From Azolla caroliniana (Eukaryota; Polypodiophyta), in the NCBI GenBank assembly GCA_043228905.1, contig JBHGNT010000016.1, forward strand, positions 6,386,001-6,450,000: DNA of 64,000 bases. Reading direction: 5' to 3'. The notes under the pieces were generated by a model, which saw only the letters and a list, made by a program, of their open reading frames with translations, made no database searches and was not told the DNA's origin. A program made the position numbers and the translations under genes. Positions 53,298 through 64,000 of the stretch are shown here, piece by piece; the stretch's first letter is position 1; each line of letters begins with the position of its first letter.

Positions 53298-56200
53298 ATG
53301 GATGCACCTTTGGGTAAAAGAAAGCGTGACAGAGGGGGCTATACTGGAAATGCTGTCCGAAACCAACCACAGCGGCAAAACAGTCGATTTGGACAAGGAG
53401 ACCAAGAACAAGAAGCCTTGCCAACCCCAGTTGATACCACTTACCGGATTCTGTGTTCAGGTGTGAAAATAGGCACTGTGATCGGCCGAGGAGGAGGTAT
53501 CATCAAATCTCTCAGGAAAGAAACTAATGCAAGAATTAAGGTTCTAGAATCAGTTCCGGGAGCAGAGGAAAGAGTAATCCTTGTTTGGAGTACTCAACGG
53601 GATGATGAACGAAAGAAACATCGAGATGATGCCAAAGATCATAGTGATGGTGTTACAGGAGAAGATGGGGATACCATTTGGAGCAAGAAATCTAAAGGTG
53701 GGTTCTTGTGTGCTGCCCAAGAAGCTTTATTTAAAGTGTATGCGAAGATAGTAGAGGATGATGAAAGGAGTGGGTCTCATGATCAGACAAGAGATAATCG
53801 AAGTGGTGAAGCTATGGTAAGGCTTCTTGTACCTAACAACCAAATTGGATGTTTGCTCGGTAAAGGTGGTCGGGTCATCGAGAAAATGAGGAATGAGACA
53901 GGTGCAAATATTCGCATTTCAAGCAAAGACACTCTTCCTGGGTGCGCACTGCCCACTGATGAACTTGTACAGGTGAATGTTTGCCTTTGTTTTGGAATTG
54001 TGTAGAGACCAACTGATGCACTCCTTTTCAAGCATGTTTATTTTTTTGTTTTGAACTAGGATTCCAAAATATTTTCTTTAGCGTTATGTCCAGGTTCCTT
54101 TTCATACATGAAATAATGGAAGAAAACAGGGAGGCATTTTATAGGAGAAGAAAATTGATAAATTTCTATTGGATATTGTTCCCCTTGTTAGTTCCGGCTG
54201 ATGAGGTCAAATTATCAACTGGTTTTTCAGTAAACGAGTTCAGGAAGCTGTTATGCTTTAAGGGAACTATATTGCTTCTATTGTAGCTGACTAGCACAAA
54301 ATTCATACTGGTTTTTTGGTGGAGGATAAAACGCTGTTTTGGAATGCATGACATTTGTTAAAGGAATTATTTTGCTTTTATTCCGGTCTGCAATTGGAAT
54401 ATTTCTATCACCTACAAGTTCATAATTTCAATTTGCTTTTCTAACGAGTGAGGCTACCTCTATCCAGAATATAGTATTGGATAACATGGCATCTAGTATA
54501 GGAAATAAATTGCTTGTAATCTAGTCCTCAATCAATTTGAGTTCCCATGAAATGCTTGAAAAGTGTTAAATCACTTCCTTTTTATGCTTGAACCAATTGA
54601 TGTCCATATTTATTTGGGCAGATATCCGGCGATCTGACAGTGGTGAAAAGAGCATTATATGAAGTTTCGGCACGAATATATGAGAGTCCTTTAAGAGACC
54701 GACCTCAAGGACAAGCCAGTTCTTTACCACCACCAGTTCTTCCCCCGAGAGGACCAGCATTCCCAACCGTAAATCCCTTATATGGTATGGGTAATGTAGG
54801 GGGTGGTGCCCCTCCCATGTCTGGGTTTGGAATCGACTCTGGTGCGCCTTGGTCTATGGGTTCACACTCAGTCCCTGGGCCTTATCCTCCCCATGGTTTG
54901 AATCCTCTTGAGAGACATGATCTAGGAAAAGAAGAAGATTTTTCAATAAGAATGCTGTGCCCCAATGAAAGAATTGGGATGGTAATTGGAAAGGGTGGAA
55001 ATGTGATTCGACACTTACGAGATATAACTAATGCACGGATCAAAGTTGAAGATGCGGTTCCAGATTCTGACGAGCGAGTTATTTCTATATCTGCAGTTGA
55101 GGTATTTGTTACATGGGAAAGACGCTTAAGTACTCCTAACTTGTTGGATATTTGCAAAAGGAATCCAGCATTTAAACTAATACCAGATTAAGTTGTATCA
55201 CAAAATTTACTGTAAAAAAAGGGCACCTTGGTAAATTTTGAAAACTTAAGGTAGGTATTATTGTCTTTTGCTCTTATTATACTGGGATTTTTTATTGGGG
55301 TACAATATTATTGCGTCTTCTGAAGAAATGTAGGACTAAGAGTGTTTTGGCTCACAATATAGCCTCCTTGTTATAATGTGCAGAGGCTTCATGATCACTC
55401 GCCAGTTATCGAGGCCTGTCTAAAGCTTCTTATCAAGATAAATGATGGTGGAGATAGGGATGATGAGGGGCTCTTGACTTGCAGGCTTTTGGTTCCAACA
55501 AGGCAGATTGGCTGTCTCCTTGGGAAACGAGGAAGTGTTATTACAGAGATGAGAAAGAAGACAACAGCGAGTCTCAAGGTATTGCAGAAGGTGGATTTGC
55601 CTAAATGCGGTGAAGACACCGATGAGCTAGTTCAGGTACGGCAGTTAGCATTGAAGGAATCTTAGCTGAGTTAGCTATGTACAAATTTTGGTATATATAT
55701 ATTAACTTTACCAGAGTGATTTGATGGGCAAACATATATTTGTGCACCTATTGGTTTATATTTTCCACTAGATATAGTATTTATGTCAGGGATATCAAAT
55801 GCTATATGTGGAGTAAACAAATGTAGAGAGAGAGACCTATATGCTGCTAATTCTTTGTCTAGAATATTGACTAACTTGATGTACACGCAGATAATTGGTG
55901 ATGAAAATGTTGCGAGAAAAGCTCTTTTGGAAGTCCTATCAAGACTCAGATGCAATGTGTTTGGCATGGAGCTAGATGAATTTCTAGAATCTGGTGGTGC
56001 TGTAGGTCCACCATTTACTGGGATGGGTATGAATGAGGGATTTGGTGGACCACCTTTTGCTAGGCCGGGTGTGAATGAGGGATTTGGTGGACCACCTTTT
56101 GCAAGGCCGGGAATGAACGAGGGATTTGGTGGACCTCCACCCTTTCCTGGGCTGGCTATGAATGAGGGATTTGGTGGACCTCCACCCACTCTTGGAACCC

Positions 56201-57249
56201 GGCATGATGCTGGTTTTTCAGCTGCTCTTCCATCAAATGTTGGGATTAGGCATGATATGGGATACCGTGGAAGTATGCACTCATTCAATGGGTATGGTTT
56301 GCAAGGTGGACAATACGAATCCAACCTTGCTCTTCCACCTGTATCACCTTTACAGGTATTTTAACCTTGGTTTTTATCTCTTTTGTTTATAATCGGTATG
56401 CTTGCTTAATGCTAGCTACGAAAGAGGATCCAAATATTTGTTTTTAGAGGAGGGGTTGAGTTGCTTTTTATCATGTTTGTGCTCTCACCTTCTATGGGTG
56501 CACTTCATGCTTGTAAACCATCTCCACAATCATTCCACCTTTTTCCTTCAACATTTCTTTGTTGTGCTCTGAATTGGATATCTGTTATGGTTTGAACACT
56601 ACACAGAATACAGATTTATCAGTAGCTCTTGTATTTTTGTAACACTTACAAATCTCTTAGTACCATATGCTAATCTATGGAGATTCTTAATCTGCACAGG
56701 TTTCTGCCAGTGGGTATGGAGGATATTCTGATTTAGACACAAACACATACAGTTCTCGGCTTTTTGGAGAGTATGCCATATAATGCAATATTTAATATAG
56801 GCAAAGATATTTTGTAGATTCCATATCCAAATATTATTAATATGTATGCTTTTGATTTCTTTGTTAATTTGCGAAGGGGTGGAAGTTTTGGTGATGTATC
56901 GACTAGGAGTAAAATATTTGAAATGATAATTCCTGGGGCATCTGCTAGTTCTGTTCTTGGTAAAAGTGGTAGCAATCTGGCTTCTATAAGACAGGTGCAT
57001 GTCTTGAATGGTGATTTATAATATGTAATTTTGTAATTCTGTAATTTTTTATTTAACCATTTTACTTTATTTGATTTGCAGATATCAGGGGCCAAGTTAT
57101 CAGTTCTTGATCCTCACCCAATTTCAGGAGATCGAATTGTTGAGATCCGTGGAACACCAGAGCAAACCCAAGCAGCTCAAAGCTTGCTTCAAGCATTCAT
57201 TTACAGTGGCCAAAGCTCTTCAGGGTCTAGCCTTCATGGACTGCACTAA
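53298..57249 (+). CDS. Five-KH-domain RNA-binding protein (HEN4 / At4g18375-like)
   Basis: Seven coding exons: 53298-53972, 54622-55101, 55384-55635, 55891-56355, 56700-56770, 56877-56994, 57082-57249, all with GT-AG borders and consistent phase; about 742 residues. Start MDAPLGKRKRD has a basic, nuclear-signal-like end. KH1 (about 46-100, loop GRGG), KH2 (172-245, GKGG), KH3 (331-400, GKGG), KH4 (410-490, GKRG), KH5 (655-725, GKSG). Each is the GxxG RNA-binding loop of type I KH domains. Between KH4 and KH5 is a Gly/Pro-rich linker with four tandem copies of NEGFGGPP. Arrangement fits plant nuclear KH proteins acting in pre-mRNA processing. The exact member is not certain. Introns fall within KH2-KH5 at equivalent places after VQ or before the last helix. 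Confidence 0.93.
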
Positions 57250-60200
57250 CTTGGTAAAGGTGGAGGTAAAGTTATAAAGTAAAACTAAATTTCCAATAAT
57301 GACACATTTGTTTTATTTAATTGTCACACATATAGAAGCCCAACCTAACAATTTTGAGCAATATCAATGTCTTCATGTTACATTTATGACATAGTAAAAA
57401 ACTACAGTTCTGGCAGGTCCTTATTTATATTCTTATCTTGAGGTTTTGATATGATTCTGACACTCTTTTCCATTGTGCCGCTTTTTCATCAATCCATTAC
57501 AGCTGTTCTAGACAAGACCCATGTCGCAGCTCCTTGAAGATACACTGCTATGGAAGCCTATCTTTCCAGAGTAAAAAGTTGACCAATTTAAGTGGACCGC
57601 CCTCCATTTGTGGGCACTTAACTTTTCTTCCATCGGCCAAGATCTAACCTCCAATCCTATTAGATTTGAAAGCCCAAAGAGAAGATTGCCCTTGTGTTAT
57701 GTAACTGGCTCGGAGCTTGTCCCAGACTGTAGGCTTTTTTTGCATGCATATGTAGCCGAAACACCATACCACTTTCTGTTTACCTTCTCGTGGATAAGTC
57801 TACTGCTTGTTATAATAGGGTTTGACATTTGCAGTTGTTCTGGTCTTGCACTGATTTGACACGCTTTTATGGTTAGTGAATGGACCAAATTGCCTTATTT
57901 CTCCTATTACTTCTGGTAGGAACATACCGTACGTACATCTTTAAAATTCAGAAGTAATCTGCTTATTAGTTCAACCTGAATCCTGCTTGACTGAGTTTAT
58001 ATGAATCTTGGATACTATACCTTGAATTAGTCATATAATGTATGATGTTATTTTATTTGAATGCATTAAAACATGAGATTGGATTGAATGTGACCATCAG
58101 TGGCTAGATATTACCGCATGTTGTAGGCAATCTAATGAATTTTATGGACAACAAGCAATGATTTGGTATCGCGTCCTTTAGAATACACAGGTTAGTGGAG
58201 TATTTGTGAGAACAAAGCTTGCTCTTAAGAATACATTTATATCAGAATTATGAGAGTATTATAGGATAGTGAAAGGTTTTACATGTGCAATGTGAGACTT
58301 GTTAGCCTCTGAAAAGAGTTATCTAAATTAGATTTAGGCTGAATTCACATTCTACAAAGATAGTGCCACTGGGGTGGTTTCTCATCCAGGCGGTAGTGGA
58401 CGTGAAATGTCTCACATCCATAATCCTATGTGCTCAATAAAAATGAAAAGTTGAGTTGATTTTCGTATAAGCACTTGTAGGATTCTGATTGTATTATACT
58501 GAAAGCTGGAACCCACCAATAGTAAAAATGCATCGTGTTTTATGCATGATCACCTTTTAGGATTGTGATCTTGTTGAAATGTATGCATCATCATCCCGGT
58601 AATACCAGGGGGGATAGAATCTTTCTGATGACAGGAATCATCAGGGCAACAAACATATTATCAACAATGAAGCTACATCTATGGGCGACAAAACTGCCAA
58701 GCTTTTGATTGTTCACATCCTGTCTTTTAAGCTCTTTGTTGTATTATTTTTTGTTGTCAATGGATGGGATTCAAGATAATCAGTCATGTAATTTGAACTA
58801 TTGTTATTATAAATTAGAGTAAAGCTCAAATAGAGAAAACCTCTTGACAATTCAGCAAATGAAGAATAGTCACAATAGTCTACCTTAATCATGTGTTGCT
58901 GATTGCCAATTAATCTTATAAAAAATACGAGTGACTTGCATTCAAACATTATGAACGTGAAAATATCAATGAAATATATAGGGTGATAGCATGGATTTGG
59001 TGAGCCAAAAGAATTCTGTATGTGTAGCCTCTATGTTTAAAATCGGAAGGGGGTTGGTTGCATGTTTCATATGTTGATTATAACGTGATGTAGCTTGTTT
59101 TTTCTGGTTACACCTTTAGGCCTATATAGACTTTCGGGTCATTGGTCCAGTCAATAATTGTGTGACTGGACATGACGCATTCAACTCTCAATCCATTGAA
59201 GCTGTCCTTAAAATTGTATGGAAAATGTGATTCATTTAAATCATTAATTTCTCTTGACACTTACAATTGCTGTCCTTTTAAGTTGCATGCAAAATGTGAT
59301 TTCTTTCAAATCATTAATATTGTATGATCCACCAACGTTTTTTAATATTGCACTCATACTACACTTACAATGAGTATGATCCATGAGACAAATTGTAGCC
59401 ATATAATTCCACCAATGTTTTTTCATAATGTGCTTATACTTACAATGAGTATATTATGTATATTATTTATCTATCCACATTGCTACACTTTTTCTTTGCT
59501 AAAAGGGAAATGAGTAGAACAAGTTGTCACTTGAGATTTGACATTATGGTAACCAAATTTGGAGACATTCAAGTTAATGAAGAGTTGAAGTATTTCTGGT
59601 CCTCATTAAAAAAATATTTTGATCTCAAGATGAATATAGAATTATCTAACACTAAAGAACATTTAAGTTAATGAAGTGTTGTAGATTTCTGATCTCAAGA
59701 TGAATACAGAATTATCTAACCCTAAAAAACATTTTAGTTAATGAAGAGTTGCAATCCCTCAGGCAATCTCCATTTGATTGTTTGGAACTTAGAGATATCA
59801 CGCTACAAATTTATACTCTTTACTTTGAGATCTTTTTAGCTCTTTGGTGTCTAATAGACACTTGTATATTTCTCTTTATTCTTTGTGGGTTTTCACCTCA
59901 CTTTGAGGTTTCCCACTAGTAATAACAGTTGCAGATTACTGATCTCAAGATGAATACAGAATTATCTAATACTATACGTAAACCTGGAGCTTAACTCCTG
60001 TCCTCAACATCCATGGCCAGAAATGGCAGCCAAGCATTGATTTGGAAAAAAATAATGTTAGAAGGGTATGATAGGATAAAATTGTAATATCATTTTCATG
60101 AAACCTGATTGACAAAGTTAATATAACAAATAAACCAACACAGTAATGGAGGGAGTTCGTTATTATCTTGCAAAAAACATCATATAGCATCTGCCAATAG

Positions 60201-60589
60201 AATATCTAAATTTTCTTGCATCAACTTCCGTTGTAGGTTATGCCTTTTGCAAATACAAGGTTATGGTTTAATCTCACTCCCCCAAGAGTTATTCGTCTTA
60301 CTTGGTCTGACTTGACCCATACAAGACATGACCACCGGTCTGACTCAAGCTGAAGAGTTGGAAGTTACATTGTAAAAACATACTCTATAAGTTGGTTGAA
60401 TCCAACTTTAAACAATAATCTAGCAAAAATCAATGTTCACAAATTACAATGTTCATGCGACAACAATATGGCAATCTGTTATACATATATATACATACAT
60501 ACATATATGTATATATATACATACAAGTTACCAATCATCTTTGCAGATAAGTAAGGTAACTAGACGTTCAGCTTTAGATAACCAATTAC
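57250..60589. other. 3' UTR of KH gene and AT-rich spacer with small tandem repeats
   Basis: No further coding exon recognised. At 59.18-59.45 kb two pairs of imperfect repeats occur (AAAATGTGATT...AATCATTAAT, and CCACCAA-GTTTTTT...CTTACAATGAGTAT). At about 59620, 59695 and 59940 the block GATCTCAAGATGAATA-AGAATTATCTAA appears three times. A TA/CATA microsatellite lies at about 60483-60528. Confidence 0.6.
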
Positions 60590-62234
60590 TCACGCTTTAG
60601 CGCCTGTGTCATCAGCAGCACCAGCTTTTTGAATGAAGGAGCCAAAGGAACCATACAACAGACTCTTTGACTTGCTCGATGTTTCTTCTTGGTCACTGTC
60701 GCATAAGGTTGGATTCTCATCAATCACAGCCCGAAGACATACCTCGGCAATCACTACATAAAAGAAACAAGGTAGAAAAATGAGCAAGCAAGGTTTGGTT
60801 TAGTGTTTTATAATTAGTTTTTATCATCTATTACATAAGGTAATTGTCCTAGTACCTAGACAGCTAAAGAGTAATTTCAGTTTTAGAGATTTGGGCACAA
60901 TTTAGGGTCATGTAGTAGCATATATGTGTAGAGAGTGTTTACGTTGATAGATTAAGTTTACGGTTAGATAATAAGAATTAAAGTTCAAGGGTAGGATGTA
61001 TGGTTTTATGAGTAGATGATAAAGTTCAAGCGTATTTACAGACTACAGTTCACAAACGTTAGCAACAGTTTACACAGTGTTAATGGTTGTATGACTATTG
61101 TTAAAGAATGTTATATAGAATCCTGTGCATGTTAAGGGTTTAGGTTTTGTATAGCAACATATATAGATAAAGAGATTTAGGGAAAGAATATTTGCTGACC
61201 AGCTCGATCGTTGGGCTGTAACAGATAGTGTCCCGTTTGCCCAGCCCACACTGAACTCTTATGGCACAAGTCCAATGACAGTTCTGCATTGGTACTAAAA
61301 CTATTTATACAACATTCATGCTCTTCAGTATCACTATCATCAAACTTCTTTACAGCCAGCTTTGTATTTAGGTGACCCAAGGCTTTGTCAAAGATCTTGT
61401 TCATTTGTCTACCAATACTCAATTCCTTTGGTCCAAGCAAACGGCTAACTTCAGCCTCATCACAGCCATTTTCATGAGGTTTCAAATCTTCTTTGTGTAT
61501 GTGCAGAATATGATCGCCTCCTTGCTCTTGTATGAACAGAGAGGCTGAAGCTGTTCTCATTAAAGGTCCACCGACTCGTGTCCAGCAATGATGATTAGTA
61601 TCCATGTTTTCACTCTCGCTATCACTTCCATCACAAAAAGGCTGATGAGATTTCACACTTCCAAATGCAGGACCAGACCAAGGCCCACCCGATGTATGCA
61701 CCGTTTCTATCATGCCATCTTCATCTAATGAACCCCATGAGTTTTCTCGGGCAATGCAGTTCCAAGAAGGGATCCTTTTAGCTCCAGATGATGGTGATCG
61801 AATTGATCCAGATGTGTGTAATGAGTTTCTTTCCAAACTTCTCTTGATTCTGTTTCTTCGATTTAGTTCCGATACACATTCATCCAGCATTAACTCAATC
61901 CCACAGTTGGCATTGATTGCAGAGAGTTTCTCCCACGTACATCGCCTTCCCTGATTTACCGATTTTTGTAGCTCCGCAGCATTTGGATTTTGAATAATTT
62001 TAGCAAACTGAAGGTGTCAAAGAAACGAAAAAACCATTTGAGAATCATTGCTGATGATTTTACATAGTAAAAGAGATCCGAAGCAATCACCTGAGCAAGT
62101 GTAGCAGGCATAACAATTGTCACGTCGCCTTCCCAATCTTGCGCAAACAGCTTAGCAATGCCACCCATAGGGAATCCTAACTCCCAAATTTGGTTGCATC
62201 TGTGCTTCACCTCCATCTCTGACAAACGAGCCAG
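60590..62234 (-). CDS. SDP1: SDP1-type triacylglycerol lipase, C-terminal exons (partial)
   Basis: Three exons on the minus strand: 62234-62091 (48 codons), 62007-61200, 60753-60590 with TGA stop; GT-AG borders keep frame. The first encodes the end of the patatin catalytic module ([42 protein letters not shown]), the second continues [13 protein letters not shown]...[19 protein letters not shown] and then the family's conserved tail ([28 protein letters not shown]). This matches SUGAR-DEPENDENT1, the oil-body lipase that starts storage-oil breakdown in germination. The GxSxG serine and DGG aspartate exons lie upstream, beyond the window or lost in the gap. Where the family has MPATLAQYSKII this gene has MPATLAQFAKII. 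Identity is strong; activity cannot be judged from this part. Confidence 0.93.
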
Positions 62235-63822
62235 CTGCATGAAGAAAACAACTGCTTAATAAGTAAATGCATAATTATGAAATTTATTGTACCAATTTCA
62301 GCACATTTCAGTGGAAAAAACCAATGCTACCTTAAAAATGTCTGCCATATGGACATAGCAAGACTACTCAGAAGAGCTGAACTGGCATGTACCAAAGCTA
62401 GGTATTTTAAATAAAAAAGTGTAAGTTCAGGCTAGAAATTTGGGACACCCTGTAAAGTGAAAATTTGCCCTGGCACATAGGAATGAACATTTCTGCACAT
62501 ATAAAATAAGTCCAATTTGTAGAAATAATTGTTGAAACAGCATTACACAGGGCCCTGACGCTCAAAGGGGTGAGCCCTTAACAATATGGTACAATTCTAT
62601 TAGAACATTTGTCTATATATATATAATATTATCAGCTTATGAGGAGCACACCATTGTTGCAATGCAACTCCCAAAACCCTGCAAAGTTGTTAGTTGTTCA
62701 TATCTTTCTAACCCACACTGAAGCATGTGTGATCAATATGTTTATTTTACTTGCTGTTCTGGCATTGCATTTCAAGACTATTATTCTGGTTGTCAAATGA
62801 GTTCAATTGTGCGCTTCTAGCCAGCTACCATATATTGGCTAACAATTTCGTCTCTATCTATTATAGCTTAAAATATGGAAGTGAAACTTTCCAAGCATCA
62901 GGATAATATACTGATCGACAGAATTGGTTAGATTTGCTTCAGCGGTTGGTTCCATCTCCTCTGCACAGATACTGGCTTTATTGCCAACTCCAGGATAGTA
63001 AAATTTGACTGAAGTCTGGATTTGCTCATCTACTACATTAGACACTCGTATGGCAGAGGATTTTGACTTTGACTCCTTGGACTTATGCTCCATGTTTTTC
63101 ATTTGCACTAGCGGTATTCTGTTAAGGATAATTTATTGTACTAGAGGAACAACAGTGAATTTAATTGAGGCATAATTTCCATTTACTTCACAAATAACAC
63201 ATTTCCCTTTTTCCATCCAAGTTTTTTTTCCAGATGCATTTTTCTAATGGTACTCCTTTTTTATCCTTTGCATTGACTGGAATCCTGCTTGAAAGGCTCC
63301 ATGGACTTCAAGAGTTCCCCACCAATGTCTTTATTGTGGTTGTATGATTTACTAGAGAATCCTTCCTCCTGGAAATGTTTTTGCCTGGGAACTCTACTTG
63401 GCTGCCTTTAAATCCTGTTGTACTTCCTTGCAATAAAGCAATTGGCCATGTTTTTGAGTGTGACAATGGATGCATTCTCTATACAATTGTGTCATTTTCG
63501 TCACACTAAACTTTCTTAAATATTCGCTAATTTCTTTGGGTAAACCTATTACACAATGAAACTGTCCTGAAAGATCTAACATCTAATAGGACATTAAGAA
63601 TATGACTTTCTTCACTGCAAGTCATTTTAAACTGGCTATGTTTTCACATTCAATCTTCAGATAAAAATATGCAAATGGCCACTATATATTCCTAGCACCA
63701 CCTTGTAGATAACAATTTCCCCTAGCATTTCAGTCCAAGATCATGCAAATATTATAAATAAATCCATTATCGCTCCCTTCCAGGATCTTCCACAACTTTG
63801 GAAGAGGAGAAGATTGAGACGA
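62235..63822 (-). other. Upstream intron of the SDP1 gene, no exon recognised
   Basis: From the acceptor ATGCAG|CTGG at 62235 to the assembly gap the sequence is AT-rich. An 84-codon open stretch at 63108-62854 (minus) has no SDP1 match. The intron may be long. Confidence 0.5.
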
Positions 63823-63922
63823 NNNNNNNNNNNNNNNNNNNNNNNNNNNNNNNNNNNNNNNNNNNNNNNNNNNNNNNNNNNNNNNNNNNNNNNNNNNNNN
63901 NNNNNNNNNNNNNNNNNNNNNN
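63823..63922. other. Assembly gap (100 N)
   Basis: Exactly 100 unknown bases, the usual placeholder for a gap of unknown size. The 78 bases after it show nothing recognisable. Confidence 0.99.
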
Positions 63923-64000
63923 AGCAATCACCCCTCGCTTCTTTTTGGGAAAAAAAAAAAACTACGTCTCTATGTATGTCTCGAGTCTCGAGCTCGAAGC

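Noticed and set aside
62854-63108. Additional SDP1 exon
   Set aside because: The 84-codon open stretch shows no SDP1 motif and lacks convincing splice borders.

Overview
The window is nuclear DNA from a land plant. Three plant genes with introns lie near the edges and in the right half: a RIBA-type riboflavin gene (minus strand, 0.56-4.5 kb), a five-KH-domain RNA-binding protein gene (plus strand, 52.6-57.2 kb) and the 3' half of an SDP1-type triacylglycerol lipase gene (minus strand, 60.6-62.2 kb). No species can be named from sequence alone. AT-rich spacers, many GA/CT microsatellites and stacked LTR elements suggest a large, repeat-rich genome. A chromovirus of fungal/vertebrate 'sushi/Tf1' type hints at a non-flowering plant, but that is inference.

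Layout: 0.56-4.5 kb RIBA gene. 4.5-6.1 kb AT-rich spacer with microsatellites. 6.1-8.95 kb decayed non-LTR (LINE) pieces on both strands, one split by a solo LTR with a perfect 5-bp target duplication. 8.95-18.66 kb a decayed minus-strand Ty1/copia element (G), itself split by a decayed Ty3/gypsy chromovirus (F, 11.8-17.5 kb). 18.66-19.63 kb unclassified sequence with a TATA-like box and an approximately 83-bp minisatellite. 19.63-47.06 kb a plus-strand Ty1/copia element (A) that has taken in three further insertions. 47.1-52.4 kb AT-rich spacer with LTR relics and SINE-like sequences. 52.4-57.2 kb KH gene. 57.2-60.6 kb spacer with small tandem repeats. 60.6-62.2 kb SDP1 exons. 63.82-63.92 kb an assembly gap of 100 N.

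The nest inside A can be read exactly, because removing each insertion plus one copy of its target duplication restores the frame of the host element. D (20.84-36.70 kb, minus-strand Ty3/gypsy with an extra large ORF after pol) sits in A's gag. E (28.00-33.76 kb, minus-strand chromovirus, intact gag and pol, LTRs that differ only in a GA tract) sits in D's protease-RT linker. B (37.81-43.48 kb, a non-autonomous LTR element whose whole interior is one 1,419-codon gag-like ORF) sits in A's integrase. C (45.15-45.82 kb) is a solo LTR related to B and sits between A's RT and RNase H.

The strongest biology is in E and its older relative F. The first nucleotides of the predicted RNA are complementary to the sequence just inside the 5' LTR (15 nt in E), a self-primed reverse-transcription arrangement like that of Tf1. 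The pairing covaries between E and F. Gag and pol are joined by a conserved candidate -1 frameshift heptamer, GTTAAAC, and pol reads through the polypurine tract to stop inside the LTR. D is unusual for a 1,054-codon coiled-coil ORF in the env position and for decay in which nearly all in-frame stops are TAG. B is unusual as a recent gag-only element with an internally repeated, disordered ORF.
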